The notes below the pieces were generated by a model. It saw nothing but the letters and a program-made list of their open reading frames with translations. It had not been told where the DNA came from and did not search any database. From assembly GCA_951213105.1 (NCBI GenBank), contig OX578155.1, positions 29,776,857-29,840,856 of the forward strand: DNA of 64,000 nucleotides, written 5' to 3'. A program made the translations under genes and the position numbers. This document shows, piece by piece, positions 1 through 11,370 of this stretch (position 1 is the stretch's first letter; the number at the start of each line of letters is the position of its first letter). The DNA is from Amaurobius ferox. Its lineage: Eukaryota > Arthropoda > Arachnida > Araneae > Amaurobiidae.

Positions 1-540
1 CCCAATACTTTTTTGAGCAACTGTAAACTGAAACGCCTCCCAGTATTTAAGTCGACGCTAGAAAATAAACTCTTGTCTCTCCCAGACTCGATGGATATCG
101 TCTGATAATGCATAACAGATGATAAAATATGTGGTGGCATCATTTTTATCTTTCCTATTTGCATTTTCATCCGGATATTATTTGGCAGTCTGCCATGACG
201 TTTTCAAGGCTCCGGCGACAAAGTGCTTGTAAATTGTTGTAAATGTCTGCAATTAAGGATAGACCCCACCACTTACGTTAATCGCCACTTGCAACAGCAC
301 TTAGAGATATCCTATTTAATGGTTCATCCAAGTGTCCATTTATATTGTCCTTGGTGGTAATGGCCACAGAATAAGGTCATTGTGCTGCTGCATTCATTTA
401 TAACTCAATTTCAGTCCGATCCAAGTATAAAGTTCTTTGTTGCAATAGAAGGTATTCTCTACCCATGGTTTGTGGACCCCTGCTGAAATAAAATGACTGT
501 TCTGTTCTTTTGCACAAGAAAGGTTACCATAGAATACAAC
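1..540. other. Unassigned AT-rich sequence
   Basis: No open frame, repeat copy or structured motif was recognised here. The stretch ends at the TTAA that flanks the foldback element at 545. Confidence 0.4.
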
Positions 541-544
541 TTAA

Positions 545-1319
545 GGGTGAGCGTCAGTAAATTTTCTGCCCTATCCGCGCTTTGTTAACTTTCGCGGCAC
601 ACATATTTCGCCGAAATTCTGATCAAACAGTTGCGAAATATTTTCTTATAGATAAAATGCTATGCTTAGATTATATTAAAACTAAATTTAATACCCAATA
701 AAACATAGAATATATGTTTTATTTTAATTTAAAATATTTTTGGTGCTGCCATCTGTTGTTGTAATTTAATTCATACCGATTATTTTTATTTTTTAATGAA
801 CATTTTTAAATATCTATTCCTTCTAATACAGTGTTAAATACAACAACATATTATATATAATAATGCCACAATCACGGAAAGGTAATTTATCATTCTATAA
901 ATTTGATAAGGGATCTGAATGTACATCACTGAGGACTGCAGTTTTGTCTTCAAGTTCCTTTGTCTTCAAGTCCAAGTTCAATTACGTTTAAGTGATTATG
1001 GCATTATATATGATCTGTTGTTGTATTTAATAGCGTATTAGAAGGAATAGACATTTAAAAATATTCATTAAAAAATAAAAATAGTCGGTATGAATTAAAT
1101 TACGACAACAGATGGCAGCACCAATAATATTTTAAATTAAAATAAAACATATAATCTATGTTTTATTGGGTATTAAATTTAGTTTTAATATAATCTAAGC
1201 ATTGCATTTTATCTATAAGAAAATATTTCGCAACTGTTTGAGCAGAATTTCGGCGAAATATGTGTGCCGCGAAAGTTAACAAAGCGCGGATAGGGCAGAA
1301 AATTTACTGACGATCACCC
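545..1319. mobile_element. Foldback MITE, TTAA target duplication, copy 1
   Basis: The two halves are long inverted repeats of roughly 330 bp around a small asymmetric centre, so the whole 775-bp unit can fold into one hairpin. The ends begin GGGTGA and finish TCACCC, and both are flanked by TTAA (541-544 and 1320-1323). It has no coding capacity, so it is a non-autonomous DNA element. TTAA duplication is the hallmark of piggyBac-type transposases; that assignment is an inference because piggyBac ends usually begin CCC and these begin GGG. The copy at 34224-34998 has the same length and differs at about 16 positions by my count. Confidence 0.85.
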
Positions 1320-1323
1320 TTAA

Positions 1324-2149
1324 ATTATGTGGTAGCCATTAGCCAGCTGGATAATAACTTAAATTCGGCTAGTAAATTTTGTGCACTACTGAATTCTGCT
1401 ACTGATCCTTATTGACATCAAAGTGGAGACAAAATCTTAGAACATAGACATTTGAAATAAATCTTAACTAAAAAAAAGGGGGGGGGGCGGTGGTTACGTC
1501 CTTAACGTGGAAAACGTCATATCAAATTTGTGTATATGAAACAACGGTTTACAAAAATTTCATTTATTTCTACAAACTGCCAACAGTCGTCTATGATAGA
1601 AAAAATAAGTTACAAAGCATACAAATTGTTTATGAAGTACCAGAATTATAAAAGTAAAAGATCGGCATGGGCCCCATACAAGGTGCTTGCCCACAAAGAC
1701 ATTATTCTATGTCGAAAAAAAAAAAGGTAAATATTTTGTAATTTATTCATGTTTAATATATATTTGTTGTTCTAATCGGCTATTTTGTGTGAAATTGGTG
1801 AATATAACATTTGAAAAAGCTAGCCTGGTGTAAGTGCATTAAGATATTTACTTGTAAATTATAAAAGTATTAAATTTTTCCCTCAAACAAAATTTCTAGA
1901 TCAAGAAGTAAGCGTTTTAAGTACCGCGATATACTTGTAACGGACATATTTTGGCGAAAATTAATAGAATAGGTGAAAGGTAGAGCTCCTCTACTACTCC
2001 TATATATAGAGGAGCCTTAGTTAAAGGCTATACGTAATCACGACCACAGAAGGGGCGGTGAAGAGTTTTACGGTGCTGGATTTCCTTTTCCAATATGGAC
2101 CCTATTCGGGAAACCGGTTTAATTTTATCAACCTAGCATTATATATTTT
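1324..2149. other. Unassigned sequence between repeats
   Basis: Holds a 10-G run at 1478-1487 and a 66-codon open frame (1530-1730) of low complexity that I do not regard as a gene. No repeat family was recognised. Confidence 0.35.
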
Positions 2150-2400
2150 TACTTTCCCTGCAGTACATGGTGATGTATAGGGAAAGTATTGGAATCCTGT
2201 CAAAAATCGCAACTCGAGTTTTTAGCGGATCTACTCGTTTCGGGATCTCTAGAACACGGAAACACTATTTCTGGCGTGACGTCTGTGTGTGTGCAGATTT
2301 TGTATCCACTCTAACTCAAACTAATTGACCGAATTTCATAAAATTTTGTAAGTCACTTGTGGGTTGTTGATTTGATTTTGGTACGATTCCGGGAAATTTT

Positions 2401-2526
2401 TACTTTCCTTATATACATAATGTATAAGGAAAGTATTGTGACGGGGTCGAAAATTCGAATTCGAGTTTTCGACGGGAGAGCACGTTTCAAGCATCCCTGA
2501 TCACGAATCAAACATTTCTGAAGTTA

Positions 2527-2568
<42 letters not shown>

Positions 2569-3780
2569 AGTGAGTCTGTGGAGACGATAACTGACGAACG
2601 AATTGACCGATTTAAATCAAATTTGGTACAAAAATTACAATCCGTAAACACCGTCAAACAAAATAAACTAATTAATTCCTGGGTCCCCCCCCCCCGGATC
2701 CGTGAACCCTCTCACTGTTCCCAGCCATCTTACCTTAAAAATAAACTTATTGGACATATCTAGCATATCTATACACCTGTACATTTTTTGTGTTCTGTAC
2801 ATCTGTACTTTTTTTTTGTTTTGTTTCTTTTGTTTGTTGTTTTTTTTGTTTATATATACTATCTTTGTGTTGTTCTGCGTGCACTGTGTGCCAATTATCC
2901 ATGGCATCATGCTGGCCATGAGCATGTAATTTTCTGTAAATACTTTTAATCTCATTAATAAACGCTAGCGGATCGTTGGGAGTTGACCGGGGGAGTCAGC
3001 TTCGGCTTACTCCCTCTCCCGGCCACACATTAAGCTACCATAAACCTTCGGGTTGGTCGTGTGGTCAGGGTCTTCAATCAATCAATCCGTAAACACTGGA
3101 AGCCTATTGTTTTTATCCGCAATCGAATGTTCGGAACCCCCCTAAATTTTCGAATAAAATTTTGAAAAAATCGTCAAAAAATCAAAACCACTAATAAAGT
3201 TACGCAAATAGGCATTTCTTATGTAATTTTTCATTACAAAACGATTGATATAAATTTTAGAACGCTAACATGAACCGTTATCGAGATATTGTATATTTTT
3301 CAAAAAAATTATCAAAAAGTCATATAAAATTAAAAAAAATATTTCCTATTGAGAAACATGTTCACTTTTCATATGTAATACCATGCGATAAATTGTGTGA
3401 CATCATTCTCGTGGATCTAGCTCGTTCCATTCATGAAAAAAGATACTTTGAATATACTTTTGTATTTGAACGCCAATAGTCATTTATCTGCTGTAAGAAT
3501 AACTTATTTCTTAGTGTATAACGCTTGACTAGATTTTGGCGACGAATTTGGCGGAATGTCGCCAACTTGGCGACTTTTTTTAAATGTTGCCAAATTACCA
3601 AAAATCTCGCCAAATGGTTAAAAATGACGCTACATCAATGAAAATGACGACTAATTTTCGAAAATTCAATATCATGGAAAGAATATTAGTATCTACTATA
3701 AGAAAAACGTATTTTTTTTTCTGTAAAAATAGTAAATGCATTACATTATATAACGAAAGTCATGTGTTGCCCACATCAGA
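2401..3780 (-). mobile_element. Hel-B copy nested in Hel-A
   Basis: A full-length Hel-B on the minus strand. It starts with the 3' stem-loop (ACTTTCCTTATA ... TATAAGGAAAGT, 2402-2434), then a TG repeat at about 2528-2567. The body continues to the 5' end motif at 3760-3780. It is interrupted between 2652 and 3082 by the tail of a LINE. Without that insert it is about 950 bp, the usual size of the family. Confidence 0.85.
2652..3082 (+). mobile_element. 5'-truncated LINE 3' end with 14-bp target duplication
   Basis: The insert is flanked by direct copies of CAATCCGTAAACAC (2638-2651 and 3083-3096), which are parts of the host Hel-B. It ends in an ATCA-type short repeat. Its 3' 400 bp match the copy at 24909-25453, but the left end starts further downstream. 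Variable 5' truncation, a fixed simple-repeat 3' end and target duplications together point to target-primed reverse transcription. A poly-C run (2685-2695), a T-rich tract and an AATAAA lie inside, and no protein remains in this copy. Confidence 0.8.
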
Positions 3781-4306
3781 TTTTTTAATTTGCGAAATGG
3801 TCCGCAAAAACTGTTGTATCCACTTTAGCTAAAAACTAATAGATCAAATTTCACTAAATTTGGTAAATAAGTCAGTTGTGGGTTACCCTGGAGCTGATTA
3901 GATTTTTGTACTTTGGTGCAATTCGGAAAAAGAGGAACCTGCCTTTTTTTATTTTATTTATTTATTTTTTTTGCGAAATGGCCCGCAATAATCGTTAAAA
4001 TCTAAAATAAAATATTACGTATGCTCAAATATATCCATTGAATGCTTGTTTTATACGTAATGTTTGTCGATGAAAAGAATAAGATCAACCCCATTACTCT
4101 AGGGCCAGCCTTTATCGAGATATTTTTCATTTTCGCTTTGCCATCTTTGAAAATAAGTCCAGTTACCAAATGAGTGAATTTAAAGTGAAAATTCGGTGTC
4201 ATTTAAAATAATTAGGGCTGTTATTTTGTGCCATTAATCTCAATGAATTATTGAAAAAATAGAGAACGCGAATATGAGTCTGCCGGAAAGTGCTGCCTAC
4301 ATCAGA

Positions 4307-4759
4307 TTTTTAGTATCAGATTTTTGTGTGATTCGCATATGCATGCTTTAAGATTTTATTTCCTGTACAGTTTGAGTCAGCCTTTCCTGTAATTGACTGG
4401 CTCTTCCAAGTCTTTCCTTTTTGGTCTTTCTACATCAAAATCCTCTGTTTCCTTTTGCGGTTGCCATGACGACGCTTTTATAAAATGCCCTTGATGCCAT
4501 CAATGAGTTTTGTTTATTCATCTGAACCTGCCTCAAAGGACTGCATTTCATCTTTGCCTACTGTCTTTGTTAGCCCATCAGCTGTTTCACTCTATTCCGG
4601 GATAATTCTCATTTCGTGTAGTGGTCTTTTACTTTATTTAATAAGCGAGTGGGGGTTAGGATTTTAATGACCTAAATGCAGTTTAGAAATGTCCCATGAA
4701 AATGCATTTATGACTTCCCAAAAGACCACCCAAAATGCCTCATTAAATACAAGGATATT
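4307..4759. other. Unassigned sequence
   Basis: Less AT-rich than its surroundings, with no repeat copy recognised and no persuasive open frame. It could be original host sequence between two repeats. Confidence 0.3.
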
Positions 4760-5466
4760 TACTTTCCCTGCAATACATGGTAATGTATTGGAATCATGCC
4801 GAAAATCGCAATTGGAGTTTTCGACGGATCTACACGTTTCGAGACCGCTAGCATACAAAAAACCATTTTTAGCGTGACCTCTGTGTGTGTGTCTGTCTTC
4901 ACAGAAAGAGAGATTTTGCATCCACTCTAACTAAAAAACTAATTGACCGACTTTCATAAAATTTGGTAGATAAGTCACTTGGGTGTGACTCTGGTACTGA
5001 TTAGTTTTTAGTACGATTCGGGATAAAAGAACCTGCTTTTTTTTTACGAAATGACCCGCAAAAATTGCGAATTTCACAAAATTCGTAGATAGTCACTTGT
5101 GGGTCACCCTGGTGCTGATTAGATTTTGGTACGATTCAGAAAACAAATAACCTGCCTTTTTTTGCGAAATGGCTCGCAAAAATCGCCAAAATCTAAAACA
5201 AACTACGTATGCTCAAATATAGCCATTAAATGATTGTTTTATTCGTAATGTTTAACGGTGAAAAGAATAAGACCAACCTCATTACACTAGGACTAGCCGT
5301 TCTCCAGATATTTTAGTTTTCTCGTATTTTCTCCACGCCATCTTTGAAAATAAGTCCAGTTACCAAATGAGAACGAAAATTCAATTTTAAGTGAATTCGA
5401 TTTAATTAAAATAAAGAGAACGTAGATATAAGTCTGCAGGGAAAATCATGTGCTGGCCACATCAGA
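4760..5466 (-). mobile_element. Hel-A copy, near full length
   Basis: Begins with ACTTTCCCTGCAATACATGG of the 3' stem-loop, though the right arm of the stem is eroded. It continues through the TGTGTGTGTCTGTC tract and two successive copies of the internal module that ends in gcgaaatggc. It then has the CTGCAGGGAAA subterminal motif and ends at the 5' terminal hairpin CATGTGCTGGCCACATCAGA. A second Hel-A begins five bases further on. Confidence 0.8.
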
Positions 5467-5470
5467 TTTT

Positions 5471-5690
5471 TACTTTCCACACAATACATGGCGATATATA
5501 GGGAAAGCATAGGAATCATGTCGAAAATCGGAACTCGAATTGTCGACGGATCGATCTACACGTTTCGGATCCCGTTGAACTGTTTACTGTTCTTAGTGGT
5601 TGCGTCTGTGTGCAACGTGATTAGGTTTCGGTATGATTCGGAAAAATAGCACTTGCCTATTTTTGGTAAAATGCGCTTCAAAGATCTGAA
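5471..5690 (-). mobile_element. Hel-A 3' fragment, head-to-tail with the previous copy
   Basis: A diverged 3' portion of Hel-A (stem-loop ACTTTCCACACAATACATGG ... AGGGAAAGC, then the conserved block with gacggatc and acacgtttcg). It follows directly on the 5' end of the preceding copy. It is cut off at about 5690 where unrelated sequence begins. Confidence 0.65.
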
Positions 5691-6247
5691 ATATAACTAT
5701 GTTGAAATGCATGCGCCGATAGGTGAGGGCAAGAGGGGGCACTCGGCCCCATGTATGTTCAAGGTCACAAAGGTGGGCATCAGGCTAGCCAATGTAAATC
5801 TTATCATTGAGTTTTCCCCACTGACGTTAGTGGTTTGGAATATGTTCTATGGGCGCCCATGGGGGGAGGGTCTGTAAAGACTCTTCAAAAAAAAAAAAAA
5901 AAATCTGCGCCCCGGTGAGGTAAATCGAAAATCCGGCTACATTAAGTTTTATCCGATGGTCGATACTATATATATTTTTTTATAAATGTTGCTCTCTGAG
6001 TCACCAAGGGCTTCTAGAGGATGTAAAAATACTGTCCCCCCCCCCTTTTTTTCCACCACCGGGGGGGGGGGGGGGTAGTCAACAAACCGGCTCCGTTTGG
6101 TTCTGTACCATAGTCGATACTACAAAAGTGTGTTTGTACTTTTATGGCTTTGGTTTTTAAAGAAAGCATAAAGCGCTTTTACACAATGCAATCAGCATTT
6201 TTGCTTCTAATATCTTTCGTTTTTTTACTCTGTAAACTTCTTTTGAT
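5690..6247. other. Unassigned sequence with poly-A, poly-C and poly-G tracts
   Basis: Contains a run of 17 A (5887-5903), 10 C (6036-6045) and 15 G (6061-6075). A 74-codon open frame at 5653-5877 overlaps the repeat boundary and has no recognisable domain. The nature of the region is unknown. Confidence 0.35.
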
Positions 6248-6685
6248 TACTTTCCTTACATACTTAGTATAACATATAGGGAAGTATTTTGGCAAGGGTT
6301 GAAAATTCCTCGACGGAAGAACTTTCAGCCCTTAAGCATTCCTGAACTCGAATCGGACTCTTTTGAGGGGATGTCTGTGGGAGTGATATCTCATGAACAA
6401 TAGATGCGTTTCGAAAATAAATAAATTGGTATTATTGTTTACAATCTGTGTAAACTAGAACTTTATTGATTTTAGACGGGATCGAACATTCGAAAGACAC
6501 TCTTTCTCCCCAAATTATCGAATGAATTTTTAAAAAAATCATTAAAAAAAATAAAGACCTTTAGTTACATAATCATTTCGTATGTAATTTATCATTAGGA
6601 AACGATTGCCACCATTGAACGCTAGCATGAATCGTTCTTGAGATGCTATAGCATGTTTTCAGATAAATATATCGCAAAAGTTACA
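6248..6685 (-). mobile_element. Old, diverged Hel-B 3' half
   Basis: Starts with a degraded 3' stem-loop (ACTTTCCTTACATA ... TATAGGGAAGT). It continues with recognisable Hel-B blocks: the gaaaattcgacgg segment, the equivalent of the acgataactg segment, a cgaacattcgaa segment, and the block resembling gctagcatgaatcgttc. Divergence is clearly higher than in other copies, and the 5' part is lost or unrecognisable after about 6685. A 29-bp direct duplication (aagtaagttcgaatcc type) lies at 6691-6738. Confidence 0.6.
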
Positions 6686-7606
6686 TAAAACGAAGTAAGT
6701 TCGAATCCTTAAATTAAGTAAGTTCGAATCCTTAAATATTTTGACCTTAACGACAAATTTTTATTATCTCCAAGTCTTTGAAAATGTCGCCAAATTGGCA
6801 GTAATCAACATGATGAAAATTCATTATTTGTACAATTGAATTCGATTGTAAATATATTGTAATCGAATGATTATTTGACGCTAACATGCGTTGATTTTGA
6901 GATTGCACGGTTTTGATCCAAATTGGGAGGCGAGGGGGTCGTACATTAATTATGCTCACTATTGAGTGAATACCTTAGTAGTTACTTATAGTGCCCGGAT
7001 GAAAATAAAGGTAATTTGACTATATTTGAGTTTATCTAAATTGCTTAGTATTTGTGTATCTTACTATTGTATATAATTCAATTTTTCTTTTTATGTACAT
7101 AATACAATTTTTCTCTTCATGTATATAATACAATTTTTCTCTTTTCATTCTAGGTAAGTCAAGTGAATCTTTTCTTGAAATTTTGTCATAAGTTGTAAGT
7201 TTATTTTGCTTAATTTTCTGACGAAACATTTTTTATTTATAAATTACAAAAAAAAAAAAAAAGTTTACTCTTAGCTGTATTACTGTATAAACTTGTGTAT
7301 TTTGTTTATAAACAATATGTATTTTGTTTATTAACTATAGGTATTAGTATGCAAACTAGGTATTTATTAGTTTATAAAGTATATTCTTGTCCACTTTTAA
7401 ATAGTGATAAAAATTTTAAACTTGGTCTGTAGTTTATAAACAAAATATTTGTTATAGGCCATGTTTAAAATTTTTACCACTGTTTAAAAGTGGTCAGGAA
7501 TATAATGACTGGGTCCACAATGTAAAATGTAGCACAAATAAAGATAATTGAGCATACATACGTTTTTGAAATCAGTTTGAAGTTCCTTCTTCAGTACAAG
7601 TCTGAA
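6686..7606. other. Unassigned, includes an imperfect hairpin and a small tandem repeat
   Basis: Holds a three-unit tandem repeat of about 28 bp at 7074-7146 (tacaatttttctc type) and an inverted repeat at 7381-7503 described separately. No coding sequence is supported. Confidence 0.35.
7381..7503. repeat. Inverted repeat with arms of about 47 bp
   Basis: The left arm (about 7381-7428) and the right arm (about 7456-7503) are imperfect inverse complements of roughly 85% around a 27-bp loop. Shared blocks include GTCCACTTTTAAA and its complement TTTAAAAGTGG. It may be a short foldback element or a transcribed hairpin; no target duplication is obvious. Confidence 0.6.
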
Positions 7607-7815
7607 GGGTGAGCGTCAGTAAATCTTCTGCCCTATCCGCGCTTTAACTTTCGCGGCACACATTTTTCGCCGGAAATTCTGCTCAAACAGTTGCGAAATA
7701 TTTTCTGAAAGATAAAATGCAATGCTTAGATTGTATTAAAACTAAATTTAATACCCAATAAAACATAGAATATATTTATTTTAATCCAAAATATTTTTGG
7801 TGCTGCCATCTGTTG

Positions 7816-7870
7816 AAAACCCAGGCCGTCCGGCTCGTCAACAAGGACTTGAGCATCCATTTGGACGGCC
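7816..7870 (-). mobile_element. Tail-only SINE/LINE insertion (55 bp)
   Basis: A 55-bp insert in the left arm of the foldback element. It is flanked by GGTGCTGCCAT at 7799-7809 and 7871-7881, with a few bases lost on the right. On the minus strand it reads GGCCGTCCAA ... CGGACGGCCTGGG, which corresponds to the last 55 bp of the SINE tail. In its middle it resembles the insert at 22241-22300 more than the SINE bodies, so it may come from the partner LINE. Confidence 0.65.
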
Positions 7871-8186
7871 GGTGCTGCCATATCGTAATTTAATTCATAC
7901 CGACTATTTTTATTTTTTAATGAACATTTTTAAATGCCTATTCCTTCTAATACGGTATTAAATACAACAGATCATATATAATAATGCCACAATCACGGAA
8001 ACGTACTTGAATTTGAAGACAAGGCTGCAGTCCTCAGTGATGTACATTCAGATCCTCTTATCAAATTTATAGAATGAGAAATTACCTTTCTGTGATTGTA
8101 GCATTACATATTATATGATCTGTTGCTGCATTTAATACTGAATTAGAAGGAATAGATATTTAAAAGTGTTCATTAAAAAATGAAAA

Positions 8187-8919
8187 TCTGATGTGGGCAG
8201 CACATGACTTTCCCTGCAGACTTATATTCACGTTCTCTTTATTTAATTAAATTTATTTCACTTTTAATTCAATTTTCGTTCTCATTCGGTAACCGGACTT
8301 ATTTTCAAAGGTGGCGTAGAGACAATACGAAAAACTAAAATATCTCGAGAACGGCTAGTCCTAATGTAATGGGGTTGGTCTTATTCCTTTCGTCGTTAAA
8401 AATTACGTATTAAACGAGCATTTAATGGATATATTTGAGTATACTTAGTTCTTTAGTTTAGATTTGGACGATTTTTGCGGGCCATTTTGCAAAGAAAGGC
8501 AGGTTTTTTTTTTTTACCGAATCATACCAAAATCTAATCAGCACCAGGGTAACCCACAAGTGACTCATCTACCGAATTTTGTGAAATTCGGTCCATTAGT
8601 TTTTTAGTTAGAGTGGATACAAGCTTTTGCGGGCCATTTCGCAAAAAAAGGCGGGTTCTTTTATCCCGAATCGTACCCAAAACTAATCAGCACTAGATTC
8701 GCCCACAAGTGACTTACCTACCAAATTTTATAAAATTCGGTCAATTACTTTTTTAGTTAGAGTGGATACAAAATCTGCACACACAGACGTCACGCTAAAA
8801 ATGGTTTTTTCGTATTCTAGAGGTCTCGAAACGTGTAGATCCGTCGAAAACTCGAGTTGCGATTTTCGGCATGATTCCAATACTTTCCCTATACATTACC
8901 ATGTATTGCATGGAAAGTA
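8187..8919 (+). mobile_element. Full-length Hel-A inside the foldback element
   Basis: A complete plus-strand Hel-A. It has the 5' terminus TCTGATGTGGG with hairpin GTGGGCAGCAC, then ACTTTCCCTGCAG, the body with two internal modules, an acacacagacg stretch, and the 3' stem-loop ACTTTCCCTATACATTACC ... GCATGGAAAGTA. The uninterrupted foldback copies at 545 and 34224 show the empty site: insertion occurred within an A-run (taaaaa|taatcgg context), with no target duplication beyond those A residues. This is the cleanest definition of the Hel-A ends in the window. Confidence 0.88.
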
Positions 8920-9159
8920 AAAATAATCGGTATGAATTAAATTACGACAACAGATCGCAGCACCAAAAATATTTTGGATTGAAATGAAAAATATATTCTA
9001 TGTTTTATAGGGTATTAAATTTAATTTTAATCTAAGCATTGCATTTTATCTTTCAGAAAATATTTTGTACCTGTTTGAGCAGAATTTCGGCGAAAAATGT
9101 GTGGTCGGCGAAAGTTAACAAAGCTCGGATAGGGCTGATTTACTGACGCTCACCCTGAA

Positions 9160-9486
9160 CTTGAGCGCAAGATAAAATCGGTCAAACTAATATTGGCTAA
9201 ATGACGAAGCCCAGTATAGTTGCGCCAACTAGTGTAACGAAAGAGGAATAATACTAGAGAAATAGAAAACAAAAAGAAATGCGAACAAACAAGAAATAAT
9301 AAAATATAGAGAATGAAACAAAAAATTTAGGTGTAATTGGCCACGTGTTTTACAGGTTACGCTTATATTTACTGAAATGTCAGATTTTGAGTAAAAATGT
9401 TGGGTGCTATGGGAAAAGGACCATAAATATATTTATCTTGAGGTATAAGAGAAAAATCCTTGTCCCCTTTTTCTATAACTCAATTT
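9160..9486. other. Unassigned sequence between repeats
   Basis: No repeat match or credible open frame was seen. Purine-rich stretches occur at 9236-9320. Confidence 0.3.
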
Positions 9487-11370
9487 TACTTTCTCTGCAA
9501 TACATGGTAATGTATAAGGAAAGTATTGGAATCATGTCGAAGATCTCAATTTGAGGTTTTCGACGGATCTACGCGTTTCGGGACCTCTAGAACACGAAGA
9601 ACTATTTTTAGCGTGACGTCTGTGTTTATGTCTAGTGTTGCACCGAATATTCGGTTGGTGTTCGGTATACTGCCTATTCGGCAGTCAAACCGAATATTCG
9701 GTTCGGCCGAATACTTTAATATTCGGCCTAACCGAATAGTAAAACAAAATTAAAATATTCGACAATTGGTAAAGCACATTTTTTATACAATGAATGAAAG
9801 TTATAGTATCATAGTACAAAATTAATTCAAATTTTTACTTACCAATATTATCACATTTAAAATAATTTTAATGTAAAAGAAAACACTCTGATATTAAATT
9901 TTTTTTTTTCAATTTTTCTTAAATCTTGTCACACCTTGACCTTACTAACTCATTTAACTATGAAACAGTAACCAGAAAATAAAACTCTTAATATTACATG
10001 TTCAAAAATATAATGGTTAATTTTTTATAAAATATGCAGCTAAAAAAAAATCAATTATCATTTCACCAATATTAAAAAAAGGTGAAGGTGATTAATATAT
10101 AAAACAAACACTTGGATGAATATTCAATTTTGCAGTATTTTAATTTCGATAGAGATAGATAAGATACTGAGTGTGCCACAGGTGTTCCTTTGTATCCATT
10201 AAAATGTGTCAAATAAGATAACCAAAGAATTTCTCTGTGTGTGGCCCCATTGTAGTCAAACCTTCTAATTTCTTTCATGATTTCTGAAGAGAAGATTACT
10301 TTGTTGAGTCTTTTGTCACAGGGTGGGTACACCTGTCTGTAACTGTTTAGTTATCTATCAGTATCTACTCTGTTGTAGTTCGCAATGGCTGGATATTCTG
10401 GCAAAGTATCCTTTGCACTTTAAAAAGAAAAATGATTTGGCAATGTTTGAATTTGACTGCTCAGTTTCAATTTTGATAAAATTATTTATCAGTTACAGTA
10501 CAGAAGAGACTAAGATAGCAAAAATTCACTTGAATAAATTGTAATTTGTAATGATATTTTAAGCAACTTGGGTTTGTATGTAAGGTAAATGCAAGATTCT
10601 CTATAACATAATATGAAGCCATATGATTATCACATATTAGAAATTAACTATCAATTATCAATTTATGCAGATAAACATAAACCAAATTAGGTAGCCATTT
10701 ACTATTTTACTATATTAATTTGCTTTTGGAATGATTTATTTTATTTTTTATTTATTTTAAATTAATAATTATACTTAATGTAAATGCAAATAAATTTAAG
10801 ATGTTAAATGTAAATGCATTTATAAAAGGCACAAAATAGAAACATTTTCTATTTTAAATTGGCATAAAATAGAAATATTACCTTTAAAAAATTTAACCGA
10901 ATATTCGGTATTCGGCCGAATATTCGGTTAGAATTTTAACCGAATATTTGGTATTCGTTATTCGGCAAAAAATGGTATTCGGTGCAACCCTATTTATGTC
11001 CAATGAATGTATTCAGTCTCAACTCAAAAACTAATGGACCAAATTTCATAAAATTTTATAGTTAAGTCCCTTGTAGGTTACTACGGAGCTGATTAGACTT
11101 TTGTACGATTCGGGATAAAAGAACCAGCCTTTTTTTCGCTAAATGGCCCGTAAAAATTGTCTGTATCCACTCTAGCTGAAGAACTATACCTAACTAATAA
11201 ACCAAACTAATAAACCACTAACTAATAAACCAAATTTCACAAAATTTAGTAGATAAGTTGTTTGTGGGTCACCTTGCTGCTAGTTAGATTTTGGTATGAT
11301 TAGGGGGGAAAAAAAGGAATCTGCATTTTTTTGTGAAATGGCCCACAAATATCGTCAAGATCTAAAAAAA
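9487..11370 (-). mobile_element. Hel-A copy split by a hAT-like element
   Basis: Minus-strand Hel-A beginning with ACTTTCTCTGCAATACATGG. It is interrupted in its TG-tract region at 9633 and resumes at 11001 with the caactcaaaaactaatggacc block. Both internal modules follow, up to about 11358. The 5' end is missing; another Hel-A in the opposite direction starts at 11371. Confidence 0.8.
9633..10992. mobile_element. Non-autonomous hAT-like element with 8-bp target duplication
   Basis: The ends are TAGTGTTGCACCGAATATTC on the left and, on the right, a segment ending CGGTGCAACCCTA. These are short inverted repeats with one mismatch near the tip. They are flanked by an exact 8-bp duplication, TTTATGTC (9625-9632 and 10993-11000). 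An 8-bp duplication and GTTGCACCGAAT-type tips are typical of hAT elements. Subterminal regions carry many CCGAATATTCGG motifs in both orientations, likely transposase binding sites (inference). The interior is AT-rich; a minus-strand open frame at 10072-10332 has no domain I can name, so no intact transposase is present. Confidence 0.85.

Larger units (their letters stand above)
2150..4306 (-). mobile_element. Hel-A copy, split by a nested Hel-B
   Basis: A Hel-A element read on the minus strand. Its 3' stem-loop is at 2150-2187 (ACTTTCCCTGCA pairing with GGGAAAGT), followed by the TGTGTG tract and the first body module. The element stops at about 2400, where a Hel-B copy begins, and resumes at about 3787 with the expected continuation (a gcgaaatgg-type module). 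It runs to the 5' terminal motif CACATCAGA-like at 4306. The two parts together give a nearly complete Hel-A, so Hel-B inserted later. Confidence 0.8.
7607..9155. mobile_element. Foldback MITE copy 2, split by Hel-A and by a SINE tail
   Basis: Same element as at 545, in the opposite orientation judged from its central loop. The ends GGGTGAGCG ... CGCTCACCC are flanked by TGAA (7603-7606 and 9156-9159) rather than TTAA. A tail-only insertion at 7816-7870 interrupts the left arm, and a full-length Hel-A at 8187-8919 interrupts the right arm. It is more diverged than copies 1 and 3. Confidence 0.85.

Noticed and set aside
2528..2567. Independent CA/TG microsatellites at many positions
   Set aside because: Most sit at a fixed place next to the Hel 3' end and are part of those elements rather than separate loci.
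2668..2955. A 95-codon frame found twice (also 25038-25325), suggesting a conserved protein
   Set aside because: Both copies are the antisense strand of a LINE 3' UTR including a homopolymer tract; similarity reflects the repeat, not coding constraint.
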